Shown: piece by piece, positions 23,301-33,500 of the stretch | Position numbering within the stretch: position 1 is the stretch's first letter | How the letters are laid out: every line of letters starts with the position of its first letter | Assembly: GCA_024704765.1 (NCBI GenBank) | Contig: JAKMXF010000066.1 | Location: 1,175,883-1,239,882, forward strand | Length of the DNA: 64,000 bases | Direction of reading: 5' to 3' | From: Oopsacas minuta | Taxonomy: Eukaryota; Porifera; Hexactinellida; Lyssacinosida; Leucopsacidae | The notes under the pieces: generated by a model | The model's database searches: none | What the model saw: only the letters and a program-made list of their open reading frames with translations | What the model was told of the DNA's origin: nothing | Made by a program: the position numbers and the translations under genes

Positions 23301-23657
23301 ACACCGATATTTCTCCGTCCACATGCAAAAAGCGTGCTAGCGTGTGCCATAGAAAACGATTCAGCATTTCTTTCCCGTCACCTCATCATGGATTATTCGC
23401 TACTCGTTGGCATAGATGAAGAAAGTCAACAGTTATTAGTTGGTATAATAGATTATATCAGGACATTTACTTGGGATAAAAAACTAGAAATGTGGGTGAA
23501 GAGTAGCGGAATACTTGGAGGCGGCGGCAAAGCACCAACCGTGATCTCACCTGAAAAGTATAAAAAGAGATTTTGTGAAGCTATTGATAAATATTTCCCA
23601 ATGGTTCCTGATAAGTGGACAGTGATTGGGACGGAAAAAATTCATTTATCATCCTGA
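17337..23657 (+). CDS. PIKFYVE: PIKfyve/Fab1 phosphatidylinositol 3-phosphate 5-kinase (2106 aa, intronless)
   Basis: One uninterrupted frame of 2106 residues, matching vertebrate PIKfyve (about 2098). Domains in order: FYVE finger at about 197-262 with RRRHHCRICGQIFC, which binds PI3P; DEP domain at about 359-435 (AITGAQVVDWLL); TCP1/CCT-like domain at about 680-930 (KKVSGGAMADSEIIYGVV, VVERSVARIAQEML); a middle Cys/His region around 1300-1420 (FLMKYCFRPNYNC, HGDAAIFLRT); and the PIP-kinase domain at about 1823-2100. The kinase domain shows the glycine-loop region GKTRATFRKV, Lys in FIIKQM, FDLKGSLRNR, LIMDYSLLVG and IIDYIRTFTWDKKLEMWVKS, so it looks active. The enzyme makes PI(3,5)P2 on endosomes with VAC14 and FIG4. 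A 6.3 kb intronless gene of this family is unusual, but the frame is intact and full length. Confidence 0.98.
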   Translation: MTLNYDCSSRIVTFATGQNENQPDDTQPHNHMTSPSDKNELETVYSTSRQQIDILSNYLTQSTKEVNTNTDSLTFFQPVEFDDSTSVEEEIGQYNLRPVNKTIVKTELSTKGLTPSPSVCLGSTLSLPAKRTEEYQSGSKLSSQSLQQQQQEVKDNETYSTSGLEAKQIQKRNVVFDVLTRLSRSKLSEDRPSDDMRQYWMADRTCKECYECGQVFTTFRRRHHCRICGQIFCAKCCSEYAPGQMFGLNTNQRVCSYCHRVIRVYAQTTSGTADMNNFLMETSNLSQQKPKFLSYSVNDSNETYDIPFNPNFASNTPAKINLKTEPNIKVVNSQGSLDIDPSHIDVVDEEDQLPIAKDTLLAVWMKMQDLDSGLTLQTQRHRFKHYRNAITGAQVVDWLLSNKIAETQHYAENIGKALVDAKWLTPATNSTIPFKNDNRPYNLVYSTNVQDSKLPLEKDKADPLWLQAIDFNDEDDEMFDLHKNETGNIPHRDSISKRDANQPSESNFHLPTVSKFDTNNDTKRSSMATKLDEGVSFVDAYLGNSYIMSPSLPLRRASSLGQLNITQPSDFPRIDIEHFRDSVELRLTDSLPAVDKFDSSMYNSKRVGSDPCLLDKTMYLDSNSGTLNDRHTSMKGIFRKSFHEFDEGEAQKRLDQYTKTHLSSLMLQELYQGGLSSKWFDVLMPIITEISQTVRLNLQHDEVIDIRKFAKFKKVSGGAMADSEIIYGVVCSKNLTSKHTQKYYNKPKVLLLRCAFEFERKENKISSFDMLIMQEKEYISNLVNKVLALEPNLVIVERSVARIAQEMLINNGITLVTNMKSSVINRIARSTAGHQLVSLDQLSWEIQLGVCKKFFLKTFTISENETKTLMFFEGCPPVLGCSVCLRGGSRKELIKIKKIANFVLLSAYNLHLENAFIRDTFTKPLPIRTLPKYSLSSGYPTPPSSPRLKFAPAIQHTNGLCENALPLSGQSLCTEPSEELTQDLTTPFYKVFEKHIFTLSPHLVLNPPYLHTYNGTLSKVRKYLPNMLYWSNQFESIDASVVMGIDEANFSRETLCNSLTQLDNLSVFRGLSFISNRKPDIDRKKGKSGTYKKFDSNSNNYSTSVTSHKTYSVDSSSNLPAGFVKGITFKPTDYFSSSTSHWFVNAIILGTAPKNTFDGLLANYRATAQFSHLHQDQYPISLYLKYPDVKIEQYQLQDNSIESKLLLNDEKSTELDQKIDVLPTSEYLELDHDDYLEDFTYSTKRVDCFDMKYHQKIPVLFSSNSIESPNWPLACIKPWVIIMDFYGKRDIDLYNFLMKYCFRPNYNCLTDKCRVKMNKHLRYFAHGDAAIFLRTDVIKELSSEFERIRTWGQCITCKSSTPVSILSPEAQAFSFAKFLELKFYGKHLIRRLSSQQCTHAVFSDQIQFFSYGKWIAAFEYQKLNLKDVVLTSSLLTFDAKTLLLNQDWAKELKFLNSKMAETFNLLYTKLEILNKSLISEESTISEYKIKLAHEETDLMEKVKSLIAKADEFGCFSNDPQIHDNTQSFYKSTLEYLQDHLAYIKGVFSKAIRKWNNLYQGLVDSDSVSKQQKSIPGPSSRTYSDFTPSTTTKEFSVSNTIPEEIDNKYIDYDNFEVDSEQSNPDLSSLSSGRGSLIQHSDHYSLPSSPVKSSAAFMVFPKQNSLTAPSTSEVHGEVYAPSDFPTQEPPKRQMSEPPNFNTQKTKSLGRMGNKDFIEKKRPSIQKGFFTPVPLPFNTGDHFTLECGQIPLAIYESEPSSIIAYGLNSTSYKDKLSQLLRLEKTTKKNNISGTYSNDLAEEDRSVKSDINSDHEEHIELEFEDSGTHFYCKVFYAQQFMRLREEIYSEGEDCFIRSLSRCVDWAARGGKTRATFRKVLDNQFIIKQMSRTEVDSFITFANSYFAYIKSMIGNEKPTTLAKVLGVYRIGFRNTITNQSMKEDVLVIENLFYLHKCSKVFDLKGSLRNRYLQPNNKDSDVLLDENLLEYIGQTPIFLRPHAKSVLACAIENDSAFLSRHLIMDYSLLVGIDEESQQLLVGIIDYIRTFTWDKKLEMWVKSSGILGGGGKAPTVISPEKYKKRFCEAIDKYFPMVPDKWTVIGTEKIHLSS

Positions 23658-24363
23658 AATATCTGATGACTTGTTCCTTGTGTAAATACGCTACGAATTT
23701 ATAAGTTCGTTTATTTCACGGCAGCTATGCTAGGCTAGGATTTGTTGTATGATATTCATTAAAAACCGCTTATATTTATTCTATGTTTAATATTATGATA
23801 AGTTGCAATGACGTAACCAAAATAATTAATGTTTAAAACGCTACGAAAAGTATTGTGGCTATGTAATGGGATAATGTTCGTATATTTCTTTCTTTTTATT
23901 TCTCGAAAAATATTTCAATTAAACTCTACTCCTATACCTGGGGTCCCCTTGATAGTTCACGGACGACGACAGGGGCCCAGAAGATCCAAAAGTTCTATTG
24001 GAGTCTATGAGAGGGGGTCCATGGGTGAAAATGGTTGAGAACCAAAGCTCTTTACTATACTAGTCCATCAATAAATAATAATCTAGTATTCAAAATCATC
24101 ATATATGTTATCCTTGCGCTTGGCATACTAATGGACCTGCTTATCTCTTGTCAAAGCAGAAATACCCGAATATTTGCATCTACGTATATTGAATATTCAT
24201 GGTTGAAACTTACTACCCATTATATTATTATCTCACCAGTAAAATTGCAAACACTCTCATAACAATATATTACGTGGATCTTATAAATCAAAAAACTGGT
24301 AATTCTCTTTCTCAGTGCATTTATCATTCGATAGAGAAATTCAATTGATACAAGAGGGTATTG
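23658..24363. other. Spacer between PIKfyve and the ankyrin gene
   Basis: Noncoding. It contains a reverse-strand hAT-like repeat at 23935-24030. The rest is AT-rich without a recognised feature. The 5' UTR of the ankyrin gene must start here. Confidence 0.5.
23935..24030 (-). repeat. hAT-like non-autonomous repeat (family B) copy
   Basis: On the minus strand: GGTTCTCAACCATTTTCACC, CATGGACCCCCTCTCATAGA, then GTCGTCGTCCGTGAAC. The ending GGTTCTCAACC with CATGGACC is typical of hAT-family termini. Copies near 13799 and 35716 share GTCGTCC and the flanking words. Confidence 0.65.
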
Positions 24364-27300
24364 ATGTCACTTGGCTTTCACTTAAATGAAGTCCCTCTCA
24401 TTTCTGCATGTCTACTCAACAAGATGAATGAAGTAAAGACTCTTATCGACCAATTAGTTGATGTAAATGCTCAAGATTCTGAGAGAAGGACAGCTCTACA
24501 CGTGGCTGCACACTTTGGGCACTATGAATGTATTAAAATATTACTCAATAAAAATGCGAGGCCATCTCCCAAGGATAGTAGATGGTTAACTCCGTTACAT
24601 AGGGCTTGTGCCATGGGTCATGATGATATTGTTAAGCTATTGATTGACAATACTGCTGAGGTACTGTACTTTAATGGTGTAGTTATTTGTTATATTCGTA
24701 GTCAACCCTCGTTATATCGAAGCTCAAAGGAATGCGCTAATTATTTGGTGAAATATTTGTACAATATCAGACGTCAATATAAGCGGGTATTTTAAATTAA
24801 AATATCCGTGTTTGAATAACAGGAGTTGATTGTACTTAATTTCACTGAGTATTAACCGGGAAAAATTTCGAAAATTTGTGGGATTTCTTCGCCATGCTAC
24901 AATAATTGACTGTAATTTCATTTTAGGTAACAGCCCGAGACAAGAACTGGATGACTCCATTACACATAGCAGCTAATAACAACCATGTAGCTTGTGCTGA
25001 AATAATAATACCAACACTACTACATCTCAATATAGCAGATCGTACCGGCAAGACTAGCTTACATCACGCAGCTTATAACGGTCATATTGAGATGACGTCA
25101 TTATTAATTCGTCACGGTGCGAACATTTCAGCTAACGATAAGCGACAGCGGACTTCCTTACACTGGGCAGCATTTGCAGGTAATGTAGAAGTAATTACAG
25201 AGCTGGTAAACAACGGTGCGGACACGAACTCGAAAGATAAACTCGGTTATACCCCACTACACTGCGCTTCTGCTTCTGGAGAGCTCGCTGCTGTCATGAA
25301 ACTGTTAGAACTATCAGCTGACGTGACTGTCGTCACGATTAATGGGGCTACAGCCTTGCATGTAGCTTGTCAAAGTGGTCAAGATGATATTATCCGTGTG
25401 TTGATAAAGAATTCTCCTGATTTGGATATAACTAATGCGAAAGGTGAAACACCATTACATCTAGCTGCGTTCTGTAGAGTACAATCAGACGGTCTGGAGC
25501 TTATGGTGGAAGCTAAAGCTTCTCTAAACCAAAAATCCGAAGATGGACGTACTCCGCTACATCTCGCTTGCACCAGAGGGCCACCAAGTCGTGTACAGTG
25601 TCTATTAAGCAATGAAGCTGAAGTGAACGTATCTGACAATGAAGGTAACTTCCCTATACATTTGGCTGCGAAAAATGGACTCCCAATGGTTCTTAACATC
25701 CTAATAGAACAAGGAGCAAACGTCCATTCCAAAGGCGGTTCAGGGATGCTACCATTACACATGGCTTGTCTATACTCACATGTAGAATGTGTACGGTTAT
25801 TGCTGGAACAAATGACCAAGGATGACATACGTCAAACTCTTGATGAAGAGAAGCGGTCAGTGTTACACGCAGCTGCATGCGGAGGTTCAATTGACTGTCT
25901 TAAAATGATACTCGAACAGGGAGTGGAAATAAACGGAAAAGATATATACACACGTACTCCATTACATTATGCCTCTGCTCATGCTAAATTGAATTGTATT
26001 ACAGAGCTAATTGCTCATGGAGCTCTTGTTAATGTATCCGATAAATTCGGTCGTACTCCACTGCACTATGCTTCTACTTCTGATGAAGATGGTCGTTGTG
26101 TTAGTCATTTACTTAAGAAGCAGGCTAAAGCGAACAAGAAAGATATAGAGCTATTTAACCCAGCTCATTACGCGTCGCGTTTTGGTAGAAAACTTGTGTT
26201 ACAAATGTTGCTAGATAACTCCGCATCAGATTTGCTAGCTCATGGCAGTGGAATGCCAAAGACTACTCCATTACACTTAGCTTCGTATCATGGTCATTTT
26301 ACACTTGTGGATATACTAGCTAGACATTTGCATTCGTTAGATGCTAAAGATGCTCAGGGAAGGACTGCATTAGATCTCGCGGCTTTTCAAGGCCACAGTG
26401 AAGTGTTGGAGGTCCTTATCTCTCAGATTTCCGCGAAAATTATCTCATCTGACGGTCCAGAACGCCTGCATCATGATGAAGCCTTGCTTAGTAAAGATAC
26501 AGTGTCACAACGCACTGCCTTGCATGCTGCAGCAATGAATGGGCACACTTCATGTTTGAGAATTATTCTAGATCATTTAACTGATCCACAGCAAGCTGAT
26601 GTACGTGACAACACATGTAGGACTCCATTAATGGTAGCAGTAGCTAATGGACATTCCGATTGTGTACAGTTGTTGCTAGGGAATAACACTAATATTGATG
26701 CTAGAGATAAAGAGCATAGAACAGCATTACATAGAGCAGCTGCTTACGGATACGAGGAATGTGTTGATGCGCTATTACAACATCGTGCTGACGTCAATAT
26801 TCGAGATGTACAGGGGAAAACAGCTGTACATTTTGCTGCAGCATGTGGCCACGTGGCCTTGCTTAATAATTTACTGCGAGTACGTGGATGTGTGCATGCA
26901 GCGCAGGATAAGCGAGGTTTCACTGCACTACACTGGGCTGCTTATAAAGGTCATCATAAAAGCGTTGAATGCTTATTAGAGATACCAAGCTTATCCAGCG
27001 ATGATCCTGAATGGAAAGGCAATCCATTTTCACCTTTACACTGTGCTGTAGCAAATGACCATGAACCTTGTTGTGATATATTATTCGATTCATTTGACAG
27101 TGATATTATCAATTCTAAAGATAGTAAGGGTCGAACTCCATTACATGTTGCAGCTTTTTACAATTCACCCGATTGTCTACAGATATTACTAACGAAAGAA
27201 GTATTGGTTAATTGTCAGGATGATGATAAAATGACTCCGTTGATGATGGCTGCAAAAGCTGGTCATTCTAATGTAATAGGAATTTTAATGTCTTGTACTG

Positions 27301-27968
27301 GGATTGAAGGCCCGAATATATTTGAGACAGATCTATACGGGAATACAGCGTTACATATAGCTTGTATTGAAGGTAATGGTGATTGCGCATTGTTACTACT
27401 TGAAAAGGCTGGAGTAAACGCGATTTCTATTTGCAATGATCGACAACAGACTCCGTTACATATTTCAGCAAACAAGGGATTGGTTAATGTTGTAGTGGAA
27501 TTGATTCGTTTAGGTTCAAACGTATACGCAATGGATAAAGACCTGCATACACCTGCATTGTGTTGTGCTTCTAATAGCGATACGGTAAAATGTCTGGAGA
27601 TTATTCTTAATGCTTTGCTTAATCCTGAAAAATATGAAAAATCTCACAAAGGTGAAATGAATGAAAGTTCTGAGATACATGAAATATCTGAGACACTCGA
27701 AAAATCTGAAATTTCTGAACTAAACGAAAAATCTGGAACAGTAGATGAGAATCACGAGAAACCTCAAGTACAACAATCAGAAATTCAAGAAAAACCTGAA
27801 ACACATGAAAAATCAAAAGTAGCTGAAAAATATGAGATACATGAGAAATCTGAGATTTCTGAAGGACTCGAAAATTCTGAGATTTTTGAAATTCCTCAAA
27901 TATCTGGAAAACCTGGAAAAACTGAACATTCTGAACAAACTGAAACACCAGCAGAAAGAACTTCGTAA
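24364..27968 (+). CDS. ANKRD28/44/52-type PP6 regulatory ankyrin repeat protein (1112 aa, 2 exons)
   Basis: Exons 24364-24660 and 24927-27968 (GAG|GTACTG donor, TTTTAG acceptor) give 1112 residues. The product is almost entirely ankyrin repeats (about 28-29) with the usual TPLHxAA cores. The start matches ANKRD28 in layout: a short lead, LISACLLNKMNEVKTLI, VNAQDSERRTALHVAA, then SRWLTPLHRACAMG and ARDKNWMTPLHIAANN, the last spanning the splice. ANKRD28, ANKRD44 and ANKRD52 are regulatory subunits of protein phosphatase 6; this looks like a single pre-duplication copy. From about residue 1000 the protein leaves the ankyrin fold and becomes a Glu/Lys/Ser-rich tail of about 110 residues built on EKSEI-like units, absent from the vertebrate proteins. 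The intron contains a MITE. The ATG at 24364 is the first in frame; an extra upstream exon cannot be excluded. Confidence 0.93.
24699..24834 (+). mobile_element. MITE family A copy inside the ankyrin gene intron
   Basis: 136 bp. 5' TAGTCAACCCTCGTTATATC then GAAGCTCAAAGGAATGCG; 3' TAACAGGAGTTGATTGTA. The two ends are inverted copies with TA flanks. It makes up half of the 266 bp intron (24661-24926). Confidence 0.75.
27640..27950 (+). repeat. Coding degenerate tandem repeat (EKSEI-type) in ankyrin protein tail
   Basis: Within the CDS, units of about 15-21 bp such as GAAAAATCTGAAATTTCTGA repeat irregularly, encoding E-K-S-E-I, E-K-P-E-T and E-K-S-K-V blocks over some 100 residues. The reverse strand is open too and gives a Phe/Gln-rich reading, which is a shadow. 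Confidence 0.7.
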
Positions 27969-28290
27969 TAGCGTCGAAACTCTTAATATCCAGCCTCACA
28001 ACTAGCTTTTTACTTGGATCCAAAATGTAATAGACTTACATTATTTTTGCTGATCCCTATTCCATTATTTAGCATAATTGAACTTTATAGCTTTGTTCAA
28101 GAATTGTATTTATTGTATTGTGTTTGTGCCAATATATAGTTTGATCAAATTAGTGAGATGATAGTTTAAATCCAGATTCAAAAGTTTCACACTTCCGCTC
28201 TTCCGCGCCGCGCTAAATTTATCATGTCTATCCACGGAATGTTATGGTATTTGCCCAATTTATAAACTCACAGTGCTTTAGTATGTTTCA

Positions 28291-28469
28291 CAATGTAACC
28301 TCCACAAACTGGGGGGGGGGGGGGGGGGGGCAAGGGGCTGAAAATGCTACCCCGTTCCTGTCACTTCCCCGTTTGTGGTGGTTCATTTGTATGTGACTAG
28401 GATTCTCTATTTATTTTTCACGTTGCAGGAGTTCCCCGTTTCCATAGGCCCGTTGTGGGTGTTTCACTG
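28291..28469 (+). mobile_element. MITE family C copy upstream of PDHA
   Basis: Starts CAATGTAACCTCCACAAAC, followed by G20, and ends GTTGTGGGTGTTTCACTG with TA after it. The 5' end and the reversed 3' end (CAGTGAAACACCCACAAC) are inverted copies. Internal GGTTCATTTGTATGTGACTA recurs as GGTTCATTTCTATGGGACTA in the copy at 29996-30151. It lies 45 bp before the PDHA start codon. Confidence 0.8.
28311..28330 (+). repeat. 20-base poly-G tract
   Basis: Twenty consecutive G with further G runs following (CAAGGGGCTG). This lies at the position where the related copy at 29996 reads GAAGACG, so it is an expansion inside the MITE. It could form a G-quadruplex, or be a sequencing or assembly length artefact. 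Confidence 0.8.
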
Positions 28470-28513
28470 TAGTTGATTTTATAGCGATTTATTACAATAT
28501 TTAGTTTTTAGAG

Positions 28514-30591
28514 ATGTCTGTCCTGACTCGCTTTCTCCCTGCTGCTAATACTCTGCTAAGATTATGTACGATGTCATTTACGCGAAGGCCTACTCCATTT
28601 CTTAGGAAAAGATTCCATACCTCCAGTTTGGTAACCCAGGCTAAAGCTAGTATACAGGAACATCCTCATTACAGTGGTTACACTGGAGATGAGACTGTTA
28701 GCTTTACAACACCAAGATATGACTTGTACAGATTTGAAGAGGGGCCTAGTACTGATGTTGTAATATCTAGAGCTGAATTTCTGCAGATTTATGATGATAT
28801 GTTAACGATCAGGACAATGGAGGAGAGGTAATATTTTGATAATTTGAATTCTCATTGGCTTTGGGATAATTTACAGTAAACTCTCGTAATAACGAAGTCC
28901 TCGGGAGTTTCGTTATAACTGACATGGGACTGTATGTGATAATTTTGTGGCCTATATTTCTAGATGTGCAATGCTGTATATGGACAGGAAAATTCGCGGT
29001 TTTTGCCATCTTTACTCTGGGCAAGAAGCAGGTTGTGTAGGACTAGAAAGCAGTATAAGAAGAGATGACAGTGTAATCACTGCATATCGTGCTCACGGTT
29101 GGTCTTATACCCGTGGTATATCAGTTAAAGGAATAATAGCAGAGTTATGTGGTAGAGCTACAGGCTGTACTAAGGGTAAAGGAGGATCTATGCATATGTA
29201 TGCTAAGAACTTCTATGGTGGTAATGGGATTGTAGGAGCACAGATACCTATTGGAGCTGGTATTGCATTTGCGCATATGTATAATAGTAAGTTAAAGATA
29301 CTTATTCACAGATTTATCATATGATTAATCGTATTTCACACCTTTTGCATATATTCAAAATGATGTTGGTGATGGGTAATTGGCTCCTCAGAGTCTAATT
29401 TTAACATTTTCATATGATTAAGATTCACCGTATTCCATATTTTTACGCTATTAAATACTAACTTTGTATATCTTTAGAGGAAGATAGGATATGTGTAACA
29501 CTATACGGAGACGGTGCAGCTAATCAAGGCCAGCTTTTTGAAGCAATGAACATGGCATCTCTATGGAATCTCCCTTGTCTATTCGTATGTGAGAACAATA
29601 AGTACGGTATGGGTACCTCTGTAGAGCGAGCATCTGCTAATTTAGATTTCTATACACGCGGTGATACTATCCCTGGTATACGAGTAGATGGATTGGATGT
29701 ACTAGCTGTACGTGAAGCTACCAAATGGATAGCTGAGTATATGCGAGCTGGTAACGGGCCTGTGTTAATGGAGTTAAATACGTATCGGTATAGAGGACAT
29801 AGTATGACAGATCCTGGTACTACCTATAGATCGAAAGAGGAAATTCAGAAGGTTAGTTCGTTAGCAGTCAACAAGGATCTGTATTTTAATTAGCAATACT
29901 TACAATTACCAACATGGGAGAATCCCTTAATACGACGAACACGTTGACTCAAACAGAATTCGTATTAATCATGTTCGAGGGTCAAAGTCAATATGCAGCG
30001 AAAACCTCCACAAACGAAGACGCCAAATAAGGCTATCCCGTTTCCCCTTTTGTGGAGGTTCATTTCTATGGGACTAGGAATTCACTCTAGGTATTTTCAT
30101 TCGTGTCCAGAAGTTCCCGTTTCCCCAAGCCCATTTATGGAGATTTCACTGTAATTATGATTAGAAATTATACATTATTGTTGAAAAGATTCAGTTGCAA
30201 TTAAAGCCATTATCTCTTCTGGCGAATTACAAAGTTGTCTAGGCTAGCTGGTAATCGTTGAAGTTAAAATTGAATAAATTTCGACGATTTTGTCCTTTCG
30301 CGATAATAATTTACATCCTTAACTGTCATTTATATTCATTTTCTGCACTATTAGGTCCGTGAAATAGACTGTGTCAGAATGGTTAAAGAGTCTATTATTA
30401 ACAGCAATCTAGCTACTGAGTCAGAATTGAAACAAATTGATAAGAAGGTTAAGAAAGTAATTCAAGAAGCGGTTGAATTCTCACTTGCTAGTCCAGAGCC
30501 TAATTTGAATGAGGTATATACACATGTGTACTCAACACTGCCTTATACAGTTAGAGGCAGAGAACCAGGTGAAGAGTATGTTGTATCTTAA
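28514..30591 (+). CDS. PDHA1: Pyruvate dehydrogenase E1 component subunit alpha, mitochondrial (415 aa, 4 exons)
   Basis: Exons 28514-28827, 28964-29286, 29478-29851 and 30355-30591 at GT-AG sites give 415 residues. Residues 1-40 form an Arg-rich mitochondrial targeting sequence ([10 protein letters not shown]). The mature enzyme has [64 protein letters not shown] and the thiamine-diphosphate/Mg motif [20 protein letters not shown], followed by [15 protein letters not shown]. The E1 heterotetramer decarboxylates pyruvate and passes acetyl to E2 in the matrix. The phospho-loop [18 protein letters not shown] keeps the main inhibitory serine (site 1) but has Thr at site 2, and Asn replaces the site 3 serine (ASANLDF where human has AASTDY). 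The stretch spanning the last splice (EEIQK-VREIDCV) is one residue shorter than in human. Introns 1 and 3 carry MITE pieces. Confidence 0.97.
28873..28935 (+). mobile_element. Short MITE-like hairpin in PDHA intron 1
   Basis: TACAGTAAACTCTCGTAATA and ACGAAGTCC, then GGGAGTTTCGTTATAACTG, with GGGACTGTA at the end. It takes up nearly half of a 136 bp intron. The ends resemble family A and Tigger-type termini, but the element is short and probably deleted. Confidence 0.55.
29996..30151 (+). mobile_element. MITE family C copy in PDHA intron 3
   Basis: Starts CAGCGAAAACCTCCACAAAC and ends CCATTTATGGAGATTTCACTG with TA after it; the ends are inverted copies. It shares internal words with 28291-28469. 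A second inverted pair, with TAATACGACGAACAC and TTCGTATTAATCATGTTCG, lies just before it at 29928-29980 and may be another decayed element. Confidence 0.8.
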
Positions 30592-33500
30592 TCAATAGTC
30601 TCACTCGAGAGAGGTAACTGTCATATCATTCAATTCGAAACATTTATTTAGATAAATTTCATACTTTTTTCTGTATCATTTCGTATATCCTTATAATTAT
30701 CAAGTTATGCTAATAGTAAATGTTCGTGTTCCAAGGAGATCTCATGCTACCCAGACATCCACTTCCTTTGTGGTTGTTAGACAGAGACCTTCGAGGGTGT
30801 ACTAGGAACCAAATTAAGCGTATACCCCTTGCGTCTAAATCTGGTCAGGTCATGAGATGTCTACGTATTTCATATTTGTCAACTGTCAAGTTTTTAGAAG
30901 AGAGATTTCGGTATGTTGAGCATGTTCCCGAAAGTGCTAAATGGTGAAATTTCCACCTTCTGTTAGGTTAATTAATCCAAAAAATTCCCGCTACTTCACT
31001 CACTCATATTGACATACGTATACGCATATGGTATAAACATGGAATGAGCAATCGAAAGTATATACCATGAACATGTTTGTTTCATATCTTTGCAACAAGT
31101 TTTACCTTAAACAGAACAGATTTACAACATGTATCACTCTAAAACAGCAATCATCTATAACATATTCTCACAGAATTGTTTTTGAGCCAATAACAGTAGA
31201 ATATCTCCAAGATACATTATGTTGATTCCAAATCATTCAAATACTATCTAACGATAATTATCTCCCTTCGTAGCATTGTAACAACTTTATATTTACGCTT
31301 AACTTTTGTTCAAACAGCTTATTTCCTACACGTTGTAGGATTTGATAACATATTGGCAATAGAATAGCCCACGAAAATATATGTAAATTTATTGTAACAC
31401 TGCCAATTGTACATAGTTTAGAACCAGCACCTTCCATTTTCGTGTGTAGGTTAGGCTAGGTTGCTAAATTACGTGAAAACAGCTGACTATTTGAAGAATG
31501 TGTACTATATTTAGTCTGCATTTACTTATTTGGACAATTTCCAGTTTGAATTAATTACATTTTACGATAGCATTATCAACTCAATAGCATATGTTGCAAC
31601 TTACGTAATATATTTGTTACTTTATTTTACAGATATTATCCAGTGATTTTTATAAAAAATTATAATCTCGTCGTGTCTAATGCTTCATCTTGCGTAAAGT
31701 TAAATCGAGCCATTTAGCCTTCGAGCTATCCTAGCTCAGACTGATTGTATTTTAGGTAGAACCTTCACTTAATTGATAATTTATTTCGCTATTATGGGAG
31801 ATGTCAAATAATTTGTCGCAATGCTCGTTATTATATTTCCTTCATTTCTAATGCTCTGCTCAACTTGATCTTATTAAAGTTGGATATATATTAATCTGTT
31901 CGAGATAGCGTATGTCACCTATATGAGAATACCTCTTAAACAATACATAAGAACAATGGCGAATGTATAGTCACTTTTCAGATAATATAGCACTTCATAA
32001 CCTCGTTAATACCTACGTACGTATTAATTCTGTCCTTACCGAAATGACTATAGTAGTTCCTTGAATCTCAATTCAACCGTAATCTGCTGTTAATACCTAT
32101 CACTTTTATGTTATCCTATCAACCGTGCTCCTTATGGAGTCGACTATCTACCCAATATAGACACTAACCAATGTACAACTAAGTACGATTAATACATGAT
32201 CTGTGTCCACAAATTCTACAATTATACCCTCACCACACCAATACTAATTAATTGAATTGTTTGGGCTATAATTAGTTATACCTTAAACTAATTACGATGA
32301 TGACTTAGAAATTAATAATGAGTATATTATCAAATCATTATATGAGTAATTGTTGATTAAGAGAATATGTCTCAATTAGATTAAAGTGTTACATAAGGAA
32401 TAATTGAGTTTTTTTAATAGCTGTCAAGGAATTATTGATAATACTGTAATGTCTTACTTGCTTTCGTTGAAGAGTCAGCTTATTTAGTTTATTTTATTAT
32501 TTTGTGTATGCGAGTTACATCTACGTAGTTCATGCATTTGCTAAAATACAGAAATCTGGTATGATTTTTGTATATACATATGAAAATTTTTTCCAATTAT
32601 TTAATTACCACAGATTTGTTTGTTATACATATTGTATACCTATTTAAACACACAAGAATATATATCGGGGAAGGTCACTTTGCCCCCCTTGATACGCCAC
32701 TGTTCCTGGCCAATTTCATGTAGAAAATTCTTATGAACAGTTTAGCAATTCATTCATCTCCTTCTTCTACAAATTACAGTAGGCTCTATCTAGATATTGT
32801 ATGAACACCGTTAATATGAAATTCAGGTTAAGACGTAAAAATATGAAGTCTTCTTCAATGAGAATCATGGGCATTACAATTCCATATACGGAGTACAAAT
32901 CTCAAAAAAACAAAGTATATTTCACTTAGCTGTTAAATAACGCGAAATGAAACTAACATACAATCTCCATAAAAACCCTACAAATCTGCTTAGTATTCCA
33001 AAATACTCAGAAATCACATTTTAGCAACGTATACACTGATCTTAAACCCGCCTTTTGGTACAAAAGTATTTCCTACGACGAGCATGGTATATCGCTACTA
33101 TTTCACATAAACCTATCACTACTGATTCAATATTTCACAACTTAGCGTTATAGGTAATCAGGACAGAAAGGTAGTCCCTTATTGATTGCTACGTAACACT
33201 TTCACATTAGAGTATTGTATTACGAATATGAATTACATTTTCTTTGTGGGATATTTATTTGTTTACTTGAGCCATCAGTTTGTTTACTAATGCGTAGAGC
33301 ATTAAAGGACCCCGCTCCATTTCGATTCAGGAAATCTGAAAGAATGAAAAGGAGTAAGATTGGAGCGCTTAATGCTCTGCTATGTTTAATAATGACCATA
33401 TTGTTTATGCATATATGCTCACAAATCAAATATTCCATCTATTTTCAAAGTATTTATTTTTGCTAATTTTAATAATATCAAAATATTATATTTACTATTT

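Larger units (their letters stand above)
27969..28513. other. Spacer upstream of PDHA, mostly a MITE
   Basis: Noncoding. About 180 bp is a family C MITE (28291-28469) holding a 20-base G run. The remainder is AT-rich. Confidence 0.5.

Noticed and set aside
27619..28023. 134-codon reverse-strand frame rich in Phe and Gln
   Set aside because: It is the mirror of the coding EKSEI repeat of the ankyrin protein; a repeat without stops in one frame is often open on the other strand. No start or domain support.
30720..30947. 76-codon frame in the gene-poor block
   Set aside because: No signature, no splice or neighbour support, and similar short frames arise by chance at this length.
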